Source: Siphonodentalium dalli
Taxonomy: Eukaryota; Mollusca; Scaphopoda; Gadilida; Siphonodentaliidae
DNA length: 64,000 bases
Assembly (NCBI GenBank): GCA_032622095.1
Contig: CP136067.1
Coordinates: forward strand, 51,625,899 to 51,689,898
Reading direction: 5' to 3'
Shown piece after piece: positions 1-12,039 of the stretch (the first letter of the stretch is position 1; the number at the start of each line of letters is the position of its first letter). The notes under the pieces are model-generated. The model was given only the letters and a program-made list of their open reading frames with translations, did not search any database and was not told where the DNA came from. The translations under genes and the position numbers were made by a program.

Positions 1-379
1 GTTGTGTCCGAAGAAAAAACAATTAATTACACATTTTCCCTCAAAACAAACTCGCATGTAGTCACAACCCGTGACTGCAATACGGTTTACGTTATATTGG
101 CCCGCATCGAGGTTTGTATGATGTATCTATTGACGTGCTTTCCAACTGAATTGGCAGTTTCCAACCTGGTGGCCATTTCATACCAAAAGTAGAAATATAT
201 GCTACTGTTTGTCTAAAAAGAACAAATTCCCCATTAAAGTGATGTGTGAAACACTCCGGTTGGGTGATCAATTAGAAATGGAGAATAATCTTGCTCAAAG
301 TAGTTATTTTTACAAATATTATATCCAAATTGACAACACACACCGTCATGCCTATATCTTCTATATCTATATTTGCGAA

Positions 380-2045
380 TGTCTGTCTGTCTGTCTGTCT
401 GTCTGTGTTCTATATAAATTCACAGGGGACCATCTAGATGATGCCAAAGGGGTCTACTAGGAGTAGCTTTTTACGAGAAAGATAATGGTCAGGGTTAGAA
501 TTTTCTAAAGTGACGCCGTTGTTGTCAGGGGCAGAAAAGGGGGAGGGGCAGAAAAAACGTTTGTCGCCGATTGCCACAAAACTTATATATAATCATCCCC
601 ATAATATGAGGAATGTGGTTTAAATATGGCAAAAGTCGCGCTGTTCGCGTCAGGGGTGCCCGGAAGGGGGAGGGGCAGATTTGTTTTCTGTCGCCGATTG
701 CCACGAAACTTACATATAATCATCCCCATGATATGAAGAATCCAACGGTGTGATTTAAATATGTCAAAATTGGCGTCGTTCGAGTCAGGGATGCACGGAA
801 GGGGAGAGGGGCACCAACATTTGATAAAACTAATTTTAGCGCCGATTTCCACCAAATTGATATTAATATTCTTCTTCGTGATACAAGGAATCTAATTGTG
901 CGATTTAACAACGCCAAATTGTTGTCTTTTGGATGAGAGATTGGGAGGGGTGGGCACTAAATTTGATAATAATTGGTTTAGTCGCCGATGTATAGAGATG
1001 AGAGGGACACATCTATATGTTTAGTGCCGATTTCCACCAAATTGATACATATTCTTCTTCGTGATACGAGGAATCTTATCGTGTGGTTTAGATACACCAA
1101 ATTGATGCCCTACGGGTGAGAGATATGGGGACCTTAAATTTGATACGAATTTGTATACTCGCCAATTTTCACCAATTTCATATATATGCATCTCTAATGA
1201 GTCTTAGTGTGTGCAGCTTGAGTCCGAAATAGGGACGGGAGGGTAACCATAACTGATACAAAATATTTTTAGTACCAATTACCATCAAATTCAGACACGT
1301 TCTTCTAAAATGATACAATAAATCAAATCGTGATGTCTGTCTGTCTGTCTTTCTGCCTGTCGGTGTGCGTTCTATATATAACTTCACGCGGTACAATCGA
1401 GATGGCACCAAGGCGTTCTAAGAGAGGTAACTTTTAACAAGGAAGATAATGGTGCGGGTTAAAATTTTCTAAAATGACGCTGTTGGTGTCAGGGGAAGAA
1501 AAGGGGGAGGTCGGCAAAATTAAAAAAATATGGTGGGTGAAATAGTTTTGTCGTCGATTTCCACCAAACGAATACATAATCACCTTCGCAATATGGCGTT
1601 GTTCGAGTCAGCGTTGCATCAACAATTGATTTAATAAACTATTTTTAGCCCATATTTCCACCAAATTGATATATTATTCTTCTCTATGATACGAGGAATA
1701 TCATCGTGTGATTTAAAGACGCCAAATTGCTGTCGTTTGGGTGAGAGATGTGGGGTCATAACTATTCCCAGAATTTGTTTAGTTGCTGATTACCACCAAA
1801 CATATATATAATCATCGCCAGTATATCATGCATCCACGAGTCTAATAGGCCTGGTTTAAGTATGTCAAAAGAGGCAAAAGCTGATACAAATATATTTGGC
1901 ACCAATTTCCATCAAATTCATACACGTTTTTCTCTAATGATATACCATGAATTAAATCACATTTGGTGTCGTGTGCGTCACGGATAGCAAGCGGATATGC
2001 ACTATCATTGATAAGATTGCTATTCGCCGATATCCACATATAAGT
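380..2045. repeat. Diverged tandem repeat block, two ~950-bp copies
   Basis: Two related blocks each start with a TCTG microsatellite (381-406 and 1335-1360). Each then has a similar segment containing GATAATGG and a run resembling TTAGAATTTTCTAAAGTGACG. Inside each block a ~120-150 bp motif recurs (CGCCGATT-CCACCAAA, then TATAATCATC or ATTCTTCTTCG, then GTGATTTAAATA, then TCAGGG and GGGGAGGGG), heavily diverged between copies. No coding content is convincing; short frames here are shadows of the repeat. The microsatellite next to an internally reiterated body resembles the layout of the Helitron-like units elsewhere in the window, but no CTAG terminus was recognised. Confidence 0.6.
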
Positions 2046-3596
2046 TATATACAGTCACCCAGGCGATCTCCATATCACGTTTAAGTAGTTTTGGGCGTTC
2101 ACATTTCACAATCCCGACATATGGTGACCTACTTAAGTCACTTGAACAATTATATCTTCTTAACTGTCATATTTATATGGGGATGGCAATCAGGGCATTC
2201 ACACAACGAGCTAGCAAAAAGAGATACATATAAGAAGCATTAAACGTATATTTATCATTATATTGAAGAGATACATATATTCGTGCAAACTGAGAGACCT
2301 CGAGCCGTCAGAGGATTGCATATATATTATAACAAAATTGAGTCTGCTCCATTCAATACAGTTTCCACAAAAAAGTTACAATTTGTCAAGAGATATGGAA
2401 GGCCTGTTCAAAAATAGTAGTCACAGTGTGCAGTCAAATATAGTTTCTTCTGATATACAAGAAAATGAGTTAGTAGCACAAGACTGTTCAGTATCCTCCC
2501 AATACTGACATATGACAAGGGTTTTAGAACAGACTCATCGACTGGCATAAACAACTCAAAATCTCGCTCTGTGCCTGGCACATGTAGCTGATATATGTGC
2601 GCAGCAACATTTCGTTTAAACTGAGAATAATTAGCCAATATATAGTACCATGAACAGAGGAGCACCTGGAAATTTCTTTCAAACATCTGTATCTTCATGG
2701 AGATATGTTAGCCAGGTGTCCTCGAGATCTTAGTCCAACCCACTAGATTGATTGATACATCTCAATATGTAAAACCCAATTATCATGTTTTATCGAACTA
2801 ATGTGTTTATGATGTCCATGTATCATATTATAACGTCTAATGTATACGCAGTTGTAAATAAATAAATACTTCATTATTGGTGGAACGGATTAATCGCGAT
2901 AAACAGAATGACAATTGACAAGGTGCGCCACTACTTATATTCCATGACTGTGATGATCATGCTATTTGAATATACAATTTATGAGAAAACGTATAACACT
3001 TTAAGCAAGAGCATTTTCTATTACCAACAAATATCCACAGCATACAGATGGTTTCACATCGCATTAACCTGGGCAACGCCGGGTAACCCTGCTAGTATTA
3101 ATTAAATGCAGTGACAACTCTTGTTGACGAAATCGTTTGCGTTTGTTTATCACCAATAGTTGCGTCCCGAACCAAGATGTAAATATTTATAATTGAGCGT
3201 AGTTAACTATGGAGTGGTACGGTCAATTTGTTGGAAATTTTCGACGATGTTACTTAGTAGAATGCTACATTCCTCTAGTTGCCATAGCGCCTGAGTACTT
3301 ACGTATAATTTTCACGAACCCAACAAGTCCATAATATGTCTTTAATTACTGGTTGGACATTCAAACAAAGAGAACAATTTCAACATAATTACATATGTGG
3401 TGTTCCAACTAATATCGTGTCCGGCATTAAATTTCCAAATGTTTATCAAAGTTGGAGGTGTTTACCCAAGCCCTCATGTCTGTGTACTATACCTTCCACC
3501 TCATCAAACCCTCCTGTCTGTGTACTATACCTTCCACCTCATCATTATTTTCTATTGTTGATAACGTACATGTATCGATAACAGTTTCATTCTGTC
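2046..3596. other. No gene recognised
   Basis: AT-rich sequence with short chance frames only. It was searched for the missing upstream CAP-domain exon (expected to end with a codon series like C-G-H-Y-T-Q at a phase-0 GT donor) and none was seen. A short direct repeat of about 40 bp containing GTGTACTATACCTTCCACCTC occurs twice around 3480-3545. Confidence 0.5.
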
Positions 3597-3601
3597 AAAT
3601 C

Positions 3602-4106
3602 CACCCCTGGTCAAGTGGTCCTGCAAATATGCTATGATGCTGGTGGTCCTGCTGAATTGCTATGATGCGGGTAGAGCAAACTGATGCCGTTACGAAAAAT
3701 AACCGTTATTTTTTCTAAAGTTCTAATTTTCGTGGTGTTTGGCTAATCAAAATGTGTTTATGAACCATTCAAGAATATATATATTTTTGAAAAATATAGT
3801 CATGCATGCGCTGGGTTTCTAAAACGACGTGAATAAGCATATTGATTATATTCTATTTCCAACAACTAATACAATCATTATCAAAAATATTTCGCAATAA
3901 ATACGTTTTTGAATGTTTAATACGCATAATGGATTTTCCTGTATACGTTCAGATGTTTTTTTATCGGAACACCGCGAAAAAGACAAAGTAAACAAATATA
4001 AAGGTACTTTTTTTTAACAGCATCAGTTTGCCCTAACAGCATCATAGCAATTATACAGGACCCAACCGCATCATAGCACATTAGCAGGACCACTTGAGCA
4101 GGGGCG
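3602..4106. mobile_element. Non-autonomous TIR element (MITE-like), 5-bp target duplication
   Basis: The first ~92 bp (CACCCCTGGTCAAGTGGTCC...) matches the reverse complement of the last ~92 bp (...GGACCACTTGAGCAGGGGCG) with scattered mismatches. Both arms carry the words GCTATGATGC and GCAAACTGATG. The element is flanked by AAATC at 3597-3601 and again at 4107-4111, which looks like a 5-bp target-site duplication. There is no transposase frame inside, so it is non-autonomous. It ends 26 bp before the exon at 4133. Confidence 0.75.
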
Positions 4107-4132
4107 AAATCGTATGATGATTTCTATTTCAG

Positions 4133-4218
4133 ATGGTTTGGGCGCAGTCCGCTAGGGTTGGATGTGGATACACCATGTGTGGGGAGACGGGTAATTTCGT
4201 ATGCCACTACGCACCAGG
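4133..4218 (+). CDS. Exon: C-terminal core of a CAP/SCP domain
   Basis: The acceptor is TTTCTATTTCAG (ends 4132) and the donor is GTGAGT at 4219. The exon opens in phase 0 and encodes 28 full codons plus two bases. The peptide contains VWAQS, RVGCG and VCHYAP. This is the conserved end of CAP (CRISP/antigen-5/PR-1) domains, where a VW-A-S-RVGCG strand is followed by a C-x-Y-x-P-x-G-N signature. The last two bases GG join the first G of the next exon to give Gly-Gly-Asn, completing that signature. CAP proteins are secreted; here the domain's N-terminal part and its metal-binding histidines would lie in exons not seen. The match to the family signature and the phase agreement make this a strong call. 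A TIR element ends 26 bp upstream. Confidence 0.82.
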
Positions 4219-7200
4219 GTGAGTTAATCATATATATGGTGGAGATTATTTATGTAGAATTATAGTGTTTTTTAATTTTTGTTCCACAATAACACAATGA
4301 TAACACCAACAATTATGGACAAGTACATGGAAGGTATGTACAGGAACAGCATGCCATAGTTGAACGTCTATCTGCTGGTCCTGCCAAGATGATATACATG
4401 TAGACACACGAAGGTCATCCTCACAATGCTATCCAGGTTCCCAAACGTGTGTAGTTTTACCCAGGATAGAAAGTTGTGATAACGATACGCAGGTCCATTG
4501 CCTTAACTTTGCAAATATGATTGCATGTCTGTAGAAATATATCCTGTTTGGTTTTCCAGGCGCTCACCCCATTGGCTGTGACGTTATACTCATGTGTTAT
4601 TAGTTTTATAATGATGTTACTGTCCGGACTGAAATATGGGGCATACCTTCTGTCAAAACTAATATGCTAAATAGTTGTTTACCCGCTTTGCGAAACATGT
4701 GGGGTGCGGCGAATTTCGTGTATTCTATTCGTTTTCGATGCATCTCTGGTCGTATAGGTTACAGTGAAGTAATTATTTCCCATTGCCCTCAGTGTTAACA
4801 TATAAATGGTCTGCAGCCCTGAGTATCCGCGAATTGTGGTAAATGAGTACATGATAATCAGGATTGGCATCTGCGCAAAGTTTCTGCATGAAAAAAATCA
4901 TATCGTCGAGCATGGATGTACCTGTAAATTTCGGATTTATAATATATCTCCATATGAATCTGTCATCTGCCATGAGAATAAATAATTGCGCAGTCAAAAT
5001 TTCATGAACAAAATAGTGACAGTTTTACCTCACACCAAACAAATTCACAGTAGGAACAACGTGCTTTACAATGTGCCAATGTTTTGTTTGGCGTCTGAAA
5101 TTCAAGAGGAGTGATTGCATGTATTTTACATGACTATTAACAAACCAGGGCCCAGAATGTTTTTAATTCTCTCCTGCAACGTGACCCAACAACCGTTGGA
5201 GGGAGCTACCAATCGAATTACTTCAATGTAAACTACAGAAGATTCAGAATCCGAACAACACACAGTACATACATATATACGCACAGAGATGCTTCGAAAA
5301 CGATGCCGATTGCATGTGCATGTATCGAGTTTGTATATAATTAAGTGTCTCGTGTATTTATAGACGTACATTGTATGTTTACCACCAGTCAGTCGCCTTA
5401 ACAACAGACGGTAAGAGTTTTATCGATAGTTTCAACAGTTTATCAATACAGCTTCGTAAAAACCCACCATATCAACGGCAACGGTAGTTAGGATCATGAG
5501 AGGTGCAAGCTGTAAGTTTTGTTACTTGTGCCATGATCCCTATGTATATATCTTCCTAGATACATTAAAATATGTTTAAAGTAAAAAGTTAGAAGATGCC
5601 AAACTCGCCGATTGATGTCGTTGTCCGAGTGTGTCATATCTCGACACTATACCATGAAACATGTATTGGAGGACGATGGTTCATATCACAATGAAACTTC
5701 TAGACATCCTTCCGCGCTAGCACTCGTGTCGTATCAACAAACCCATTAACACACTCGTGTCGATCTGTATAAAGATGTTGCTTTTGAAAAAAAGATGCAT
5801 CTTTATCCATCAATGGTGAAATGGGGTATTCCTTTTCCACCTGAAACAAGATAGCACTCGTGTCGTATCAACAAAGCCATTAACACACTCGTGTCGCTCT
5901 GTGTATTTATCGACCTATTGTGACGGGCGGAACTTGACCGGGATTTAACAAAAGCGAGCATAAACTTAGAATTCAAACAGCCTTGGGGCTTTAAGTATTA
6001 TTTAGTTCTGTCATCAGGATCGAGATTGAAACTTCGTCAAGGGCCATACGCTCGGTTTGCATACATCCAGATACAATTGCACGATATTTTCAACAAAGAA
6101 TGTCCTATATGTCCTATATGTCCCGCGAAAAACCTTGAATTGCACACATATATACTAATCTTACATATTATATCGTATATAGAAACTGAACAACTATTAA
6201 GAGAAGACAAAAACAACAATGGATTTTTATACATTTATAAGTTGAATAATTATAGCATTGTCTTGTTTGTCGCTTTAGGTACCAAGAACAGTTAAAATAG
6301 TTAATAATTGCACACAACAATCAAATCACCAAATAGTTTATAGTCTTTTCTCTATTTTGAGATGTAACTTCATTTGTGTCATAATTTTGAGTAAACTTTT
6401 TAATTGCATGATATAACATCACACTCCAATATATTACAATGAAGAATAAAAAGAGTGACACCTACTTCAGCCCAGTGAATACCAATGTTGGTATGAAGGC
6501 TAGTATGTATGTATGCTTTAATTGTTAACGCTGCAAATTAATGCAGAACATGGATATGTACATATATACAATGGGGTCACTTACATCGTCGTCATCATCA
6601 CCATCGTCAACATCCTCCTCGTCATCCTCCACTCAAGCATGGAGCAATCAACTGGAAAAATGCCGCAGTATTAGATGGTAGGTAGGGTATTGTGGGCTGT
6701 GGACTTATGACCTAGAATTTATCTCAGCTAAAAGTCGTATTGATCAGCAGGCTTGACAAAAATATTCTCAAATATTGAAAATTATTTATGGGTGGTTGTC
6801 ATTTTAACTGAAAATAATTGATGAAATTTCTTGATTCAAGAACAATAAAGTCTCCTCTCGTGATTTTCATATGCAAATATTACATCATGGATTAATTAAC
6901 CGGACAATCCTCAGTCAATCAAATCGCTCCAATCCATGAACCTGTAGCTTCATATATATACACTGAAACAAACACTGGGGTCTTTTTCAGTTCTTTAATC
7001 TCAATAAATCAATAATCATGATATATGAGATATACAAGATTCAAATACAAATATATGACAAAAGCACATTTAACAGGTACATAAATATATTTTATAGTAT
7101 ATGTAATATTAATGTTAATGCATACATTGAAGGCACATCCACCCAAAAACAGGGTGGATATGCCCGATACTATATATAAGACTATCTATTTATTTGATAC

Positions 7201-7530
7201 TTTGATACCCGCGTCATTTACACAGGAATACTAGTCATAGCGACATGCATATACATAAATGTTGACTTGAGACGATGGGGCACATGAGCCACAGATATAA
7301 CTTTGAATTTGGAAAAAAAAAGAAAAAAAACGTATGGACAAAATCTGCATTGTATGTTTTAAGCAGCATATAACTTGAGGTCGAAGTTGTGGATGTATTC
7401 GAATATAATGTTTAGAATAAAGCCGGGCTTCAAATAAACAGACAGAGACACCGTTGCTAATAGACCCCATCTCGACTGTAGCTTCATATTTTTGTTTATA
7501 CTGAAACAACATTGATCATAGTCAGGGTTG
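4219..7530. other. Intron 1, 5' part: no further gene recognised
   Basis: Intronic DNA. A ~54-bp segment (AGCACTCGTGTCGTATCAAC...) occurs twice, at about 5718-5771 and 5851-5904. A CATC/CGTC-rich low-complexity tract lies at about 6583-6635. The short frames here lack domain signatures. Confidence 0.5.
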
Positions 7531-7532
7531 GG

Positions 7533-7614
7533 TCAATTACATTGAAATGTAATTAATTACAATTACAATTACATTGAAATATGTCAATTACAATTACAAT
7601 TACAATTACAATTA
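7533..7614. repeat. AATTAC microsatellite
   Basis: Imperfect array of the hexamer ATTACA/AATTAC interrupted by CATTGAAAT segments. It sits just upstream of the LINE 3' fragment that begins near 7801. Confidence 0.8.
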
Positions 7615-7800
7615 CTATGATTCATAGTCTTCTAACGTAATTTTCTGTGTGTCGAATTTTCAAAACTGCCGAATAAATATACTAAAACCGAAAACTTGAC
7701 ACTTCATAAATAGTCAAAATTAGTGTCTTATCTTATTAACAAAATTGCACATTGAAGCGATAATGAAGTGAAACGATATCAGTTAAAACATATGTAAAGA

Positions 7801-8537
7801 TTGAAACAAAGACTTTATCACTTTAGGGGAAAAGTACAATATGAAGCAGCTCGTATAGTAACAGGTGCAACCCGATCTGCAAGTAACAAATCTCTCCTCG
7901 CGGAAACCGGATGGGAACTCCTCGCCGTACGGTGGAAACGTTTCAAGCTCCGTCTCTTTTACAAAATGATGTCCGGCCAAGCCCCTCCTTATCGGCGAAA
8001 TATAATTCACCCAACAAACGTTGAAATAACAAATGTTAACACCCGGCAGGATAATTCCATCAGAGCCCCGAAGTTCGATTCCACTTCCTTCAAAAAATCT
8101 CAACAATAGACCTCTGGAATAAACTCGACCCGAACGCAACAAGTTACGAGTCCCTTGCACCATTCACAAAGTCATTAAACTGTACTAGAGAGGGAGTACC
8201 CCGACATTACTCTGAAGCTATTAACAGGAAAACACAAATTAACCACACCCGCCTCAGACTCAACTGCAGTGATTTCAATTATCACAAATACACAAATTTC
8301 ATCGCCGATCATCCATACTGTTTATGCGGACAAATCGAGGACAACGACCATTACCTAATGAATTGCGATATATATACATCTGAAAGAAACTCACTTCTCC
8401 AGTCATTAAATGATATATGCAACCTGACAACGCATAAGCTTCTTTACGGATGCCACGAATTAACACCCAAAACCAACGCAAAATTTTTCAGAGAAGTACA
8501 GAAATACATCTCTAGGACAAAGCGTTTCGCCAACTAA
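7801..8537 (+). mobile_element. LINE 3' fragment: C-terminal region of a non-LTR reverse transcriptase ORF
   Basis: 5'-truncated non-LTR retrotransposon. The first frame (7801-8109) carries the post-RT signature AARIVTGATR and a following ETGWELL-type segment, which are typical of the C-terminal region of non-LTR polyproteins. The reading then shifts frame near 8090 and continues in frame to a TAA at 8535-8537. That second part holds DLWNKLDPNAT and a cysteine-histidine knuckle (C-x-C, then H-x4-C, about 8318-8368). One frameshift separates the two parts, so it is a dead copy. The catalytic RT core is absent. Confidence 0.75.
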
Positions 8538-8914
8538 GTTTGTATATCGCCATGTTACATGATCTAATAATATCAGACTTAAAAGAACGAATGCATACTT
8601 AGCAATAACTCGCGCGAGTATCAATGCCGTACAGTCCATTGGTACGAGGTCACCGAGTCATTTAAAACACTAAAAACTCATTCTAAAACACCTAAACCCT
8701 ATCTGACATAACCTTATTTACTACTCTAAGCTCATTTCCTTCCTATTAGACTTATACCGTATATTACCATTACCATTACTGATGATCTATCTCTTCCCAT
8801 CAACATTGTCAGCAGCAGTTCGAACATGATGCGTTATTATTATTTCCTTTAAAAATAGACTCAAAAGACCCTCTTATATCTCACTTATATATGTGTTTAA
8901 TATATATATATCTA
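8538..8914. other. LINE 3' UTR and AT-rich spacer
   Basis: Probably the untranslated tail of the preceding LINE fragment, followed by a TATATA-rich stretch into which the Helitron-like array is inserted. No gene is seen. Confidence 0.4.
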
Positions 8915-9499
8915 CTAGAAGGTGACCCGACTTCGTGCGGGCTTTGACCTTGAATTGTCTATTTTGAAGGCCAAGGTCAAGTGGGGTCACGATTTGACCC
9001 GTCCAAAACACTGCCCGAACAAAAGTACCCGACAAAAGTACCCATCGAAATCCATCCGGTTTTACCCGATTTGACCTTTAATTGATCATTTTAAAGGTCA
9101 AGGTCAGGTCGGGGTCACGATTTGACAAAAGTAACCCTATGTATAAAATTTCGTCGAAATCTCATCAAAATTGGCGATTTGACCTTGAATTGACCAGATT
9201 TCAAGGTCAAGGTCACGTCGCACGGACAAAGGAATATGCTTATGAGACTCCCCATACGAAAGTACCCCCACATACCAAGTTTAATCGAAATCCCGTGATA
9301 TTCGGGCGTTTGACCTTGGAATAACCCGATTTCAAGGTCAAGGTCACGTTGCACGGACAAATTAATAGGCCCATGTCACCCCCCGGCCGAAAATACCCCC
9401 ACATACCAAGTTTCATCGAAATCGGATCGGCCGTTTTCGAGTTCATCGCGAACACACAGACACACACACACAAACAGATCTTCCAAAATATGTAATAGA
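8915..9499 (-). mobile_element. Helitron-like non-autonomous unit, family A (array 1)
   Basis: Read on the minus strand, the unit starts TCTATTACATATTTTGG, passes a GT-rich microsatellite, and ends with a short hairpin (CCCG-GAC/GTC-GGG type), CACCTT and CTAG. CTAG is followed by T (plus-strand A at 8914). The body consists of repeated modules built from TGACCTTGA and TCAAGGTCA words. TC at the 5' end, a hairpin about 6 nt before CTAG, and a T 3' flank are Helitron hallmarks. There is no Rep/helicase frame. Confidence 0.7.
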
Positions 9500-10302
9500 C
9501 TAGAAGGTGACCCGACTTCGTCCGGGCTTTGACCTTGAATTGACCATTTTGAAGGTCAAGGTCAGGTGGGGTCAAACACCAACACCCCAAATATGGTGGA
9601 AATCGGCCCAGCGGATACCGGGAAATCGGCCCAGCGGATACCGAGATACCCTATGCATCAAATTTCGTCCGTAAAAATCCGCCAGTTTAACCAGATTTGA
9701 TTTCCACTCAAGTATATAAACGCGCCTCATATACACACGCTCATTAATTATCAAGTTTCAACGTAAAGATAAATTCCCATCGGTGCCCGAGATATCGCCA
9801 AGACGTCTGAAACAGTCAAATGCATCGGCCGGTTAAGCGTTAACGTGATCTAACGTTATGACCTCTAACGGCGTCATAGAAGTTACGCATTGTTTTTATC
9901 CTGATGGAAGATAGTACCACTTCTTCTTGATAATTGAGGCAGATAACTAAAACGGATACATGCGCATTATATATCGTTGGAAAGAGGAAACACGAAATAT
10001 TCTCACAGTGTCATTATTATGACTGGCATTTTATTATTCGCGCTGTTTCGAATCGATTTGTAAGCACCGAACTCAAATGAAAGTCCCGTAACACAGCGTA
10101 AAACAGATTTGACATCGGCACGTGAAAAGTTGACCTCGGATCTGAAAATTAATATGCCTATGCCACTTCCCGACCGATAGTATCCTCACATACGAAGTTT
10201 CATCGAAATCGGGTCGGCCGTTTTCGAGTTTATCGCGAACACACAGACACACAGATACATGCACACACACACACACACAGACAGATCTTCCAAAATATAT
10301 GA
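9500..10302 (-). mobile_element. Helitron-like non-autonomous unit, family B (array 1)
   Basis: Minus-strand unit of 803 bp with the same 3' terminus as family A and 5' end TCATATATTTTGG. It abuts the previous unit with no spacer at CTAG/TC. Its body differs: after the GT microsatellite it has a ~500-bp segment (CGATTTGTAAGCACCGAACT and onward) shared with the units at 13171, 19369, 25290 and 28399. That segment includes an ATG frame of ~52 codons kept open in the five copies. Confidence 0.7.
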
Positions 10303-10306
10303 TCTA

Positions 10307-10912
10307 CTAGAAGGTGACCCGACTTCGTCCGGGCTTTGACCTTGAATTGTCTATTTTGAAGGTCAAGTGGGGTCACGATTTGACCAGTCCAAAACAGTGC
10401 CCGGACAAAAGTATCCGACAAACGTGCCCGTCGAAATTCATCCGGTTTTCCCCGATTTGACCTTGAATTGATCATTTTGAAGGTCAAGGTCAGGTCGGGG
10501 TCACGATTTGACCCGTCCAAAACACCCAGTGGACAAAAGTAACCCTATGTATAAAATTTCGTCAAAAACCCATCAAAATTAGAGATTTGACCTTGAATTG
10601 ACCCGATTTCAAGGTCAAGGTCACGTCGCACGGGCAAATGAATATGCTTATGAGACTCCCCGTACGAATGTAACCCCACATACCAAGTTTCATCGAAATC
10701 CCGTGATATTCGGGCGTTTGACCTTGAAATTACCCGATTTCAAGGTCAAGGTCACGTCGCACGGGTAAATTAATAGGCCTATGCCCGTTCCCGACAGAAA
10801 ATACCCCCACATACCAAGTTTCATCGAAATCGGGTCGGCCGTTATCGAGTCCATCGCGAACACACACACAGACACACAGACACACACACCCTGATCTTCC
10901 AAACTATATAAT
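10307..10912 (-). mobile_element. Helitron-like unit, family A (array 1), damaged 5' end
   Basis: The 3' terminus CTAG (10307-10310) is separated from the previous unit's 5' TC by four bases (TCTA). The body has the full series of GACCTTGA modules and ends in a GT-type microsatellite. The 5' terminus (read on minus) is degraded and meets an inverted copy at about 10913. Confidence 0.65.
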
Positions 10913-10914
10913 CT

Positions 10915-11194
10915 ATTTTGATGGGATTTCGACGAAATTTGATACGTGGGGTTACTTTTGTCCACTGATTGTTTTGGACGGGTCCAATCGTGACCCCGAC
11001 CAGACCTTGACCTTCAAAATGATCAATTCAAGGTCAAATCGGGTAAAACCGGATGGATTTCAACGGGCACGTTTGTCGGGTACTTTTGTCCGGGCAGTGT
11101 TTTTGGACTGGTCAAATCGTGACCTCACTTGACCTTGACCTTCAAAATGGACAATTCAAGGTCAAAGCCCGGACGAAGTCGGGTCACCTTCTAG
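10915..11194 (+). mobile_element. Helitron-like unit, family A, 5'-truncated
   Basis: Plus-strand copy beginning inside the body and running through GACCTTGA modules to the hairpin, CACCTT and CTAG (11191-11194). It marks the point where array 1 flips orientation. Confidence 0.65.
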
Positions 11195-12039
11195 TCTATT
11201 ATATATTTTGAAAGATCTGTGTGTGTGTGTGTATCTGTCTGTGTGTGTGTGTGTGATCGATGAACTCAAAAACGACCGACCCGATTTCGATGAAACTTGG
11301 TACGTGGGGGTATTTTCGGCCGGGGGTTAACATAGGCCTATTGATTTGCCCGTGCGACGTGACCTTGACCTTGAAATCGGGTCATTTCAAGGTCAAACGC
11401 CCGAATATTACGGGATTTCGATGAAACTTGGTATGTGGGGGTACTTTCTTATGGCGAGTCTCATAAGCATATTCATTTGCCCGTGCGACATGACCTTTAA
11501 ATCGGGTAACTTCAAGGTCATTTACCCCGCGGGTCTGGAATCTCATCCAAGAATCCATTTAGCTGAAATGATACTTCGTTGTTGCGAAATGGAATCTACC
11601 GGTGGCCCCAAGCCGTCAATGTCAACAACATCGAAATTGTTCAACTTTGACTGCGAGAAAATAATTAGTTAAAATTTACCACACAATGCTAATTTATCTT
11701 TACGTTGAAGCTTGATAATTAATGAGCGTGTGTATATGAGGCGCGTTTACATACTTTAGTGGAAATCAAATCGGGTAAAACTGGCGGATTTTTACGGACG
11801 AAATTTGATACATAGGGTATCTCGGTATCCGCTGGGCCGATTTCCCGGTATCCGCTTGCCCAATTTCCACCATTTTTGGGGTGTTGGTGTTGGAAAATTG
11901 CCAGACGGATTTTGACAAAATTTGATAGTGGTAATTGTTTCCAGGGAGTGTTTTGGACGGGTCAAATCGTGACCCCACCTGACCTTGACCTTCAAAATGG
12001 TCAATTCAATGTCAAAGCCCGGGCGAAGTCGGGTCACCT
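11195..12039 (+). mobile_element. Composite Helitron-like unit (A head, foreign insert, B tail), lost CTAG
   Basis: It starts TCTATTATATATTTTG directly after CTAG and runs as family A to 11520. It is then interrupted by a 170-bp foreign segment (11521-11690) and resumes as the family B tail from 11691. The terminal hairpin is followed by CACCTT, but the CTAG is missing. The sequence runs straight into another family A body at about 12040, so the two units are fused by a deletion. Confidence 0.6.
11521..11690. other. Foreign segment inside a Helitron-like unit (possible captured DNA)
   Basis: This 170-bp stretch has no counterpart in the other units. In plus it extends an open frame ending in TAA at about 11671. 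In minus it has an acceptor-like ATTATTTTCTCGCAG followed by an open stretch. Helitrons are known to capture host fragments, so this may be one. The source gene was not recognised. Confidence 0.4.

Noticed and set aside
2263-2698. Overlapping 81- and 96-codon frames on opposite strands
   Set aside because: No domain signature, no splice logic linking them to the host gene; likely chance.
1-4132. Search for the upstream CAP exon (ending near a G-H-Y-T-Q block)
   Set aside because: No suitable coding block with a phase-0 GT donor was found; candidates such as the CCAG|GTGTCC at about 2710 lack the required residues. It is presumably left of the window.
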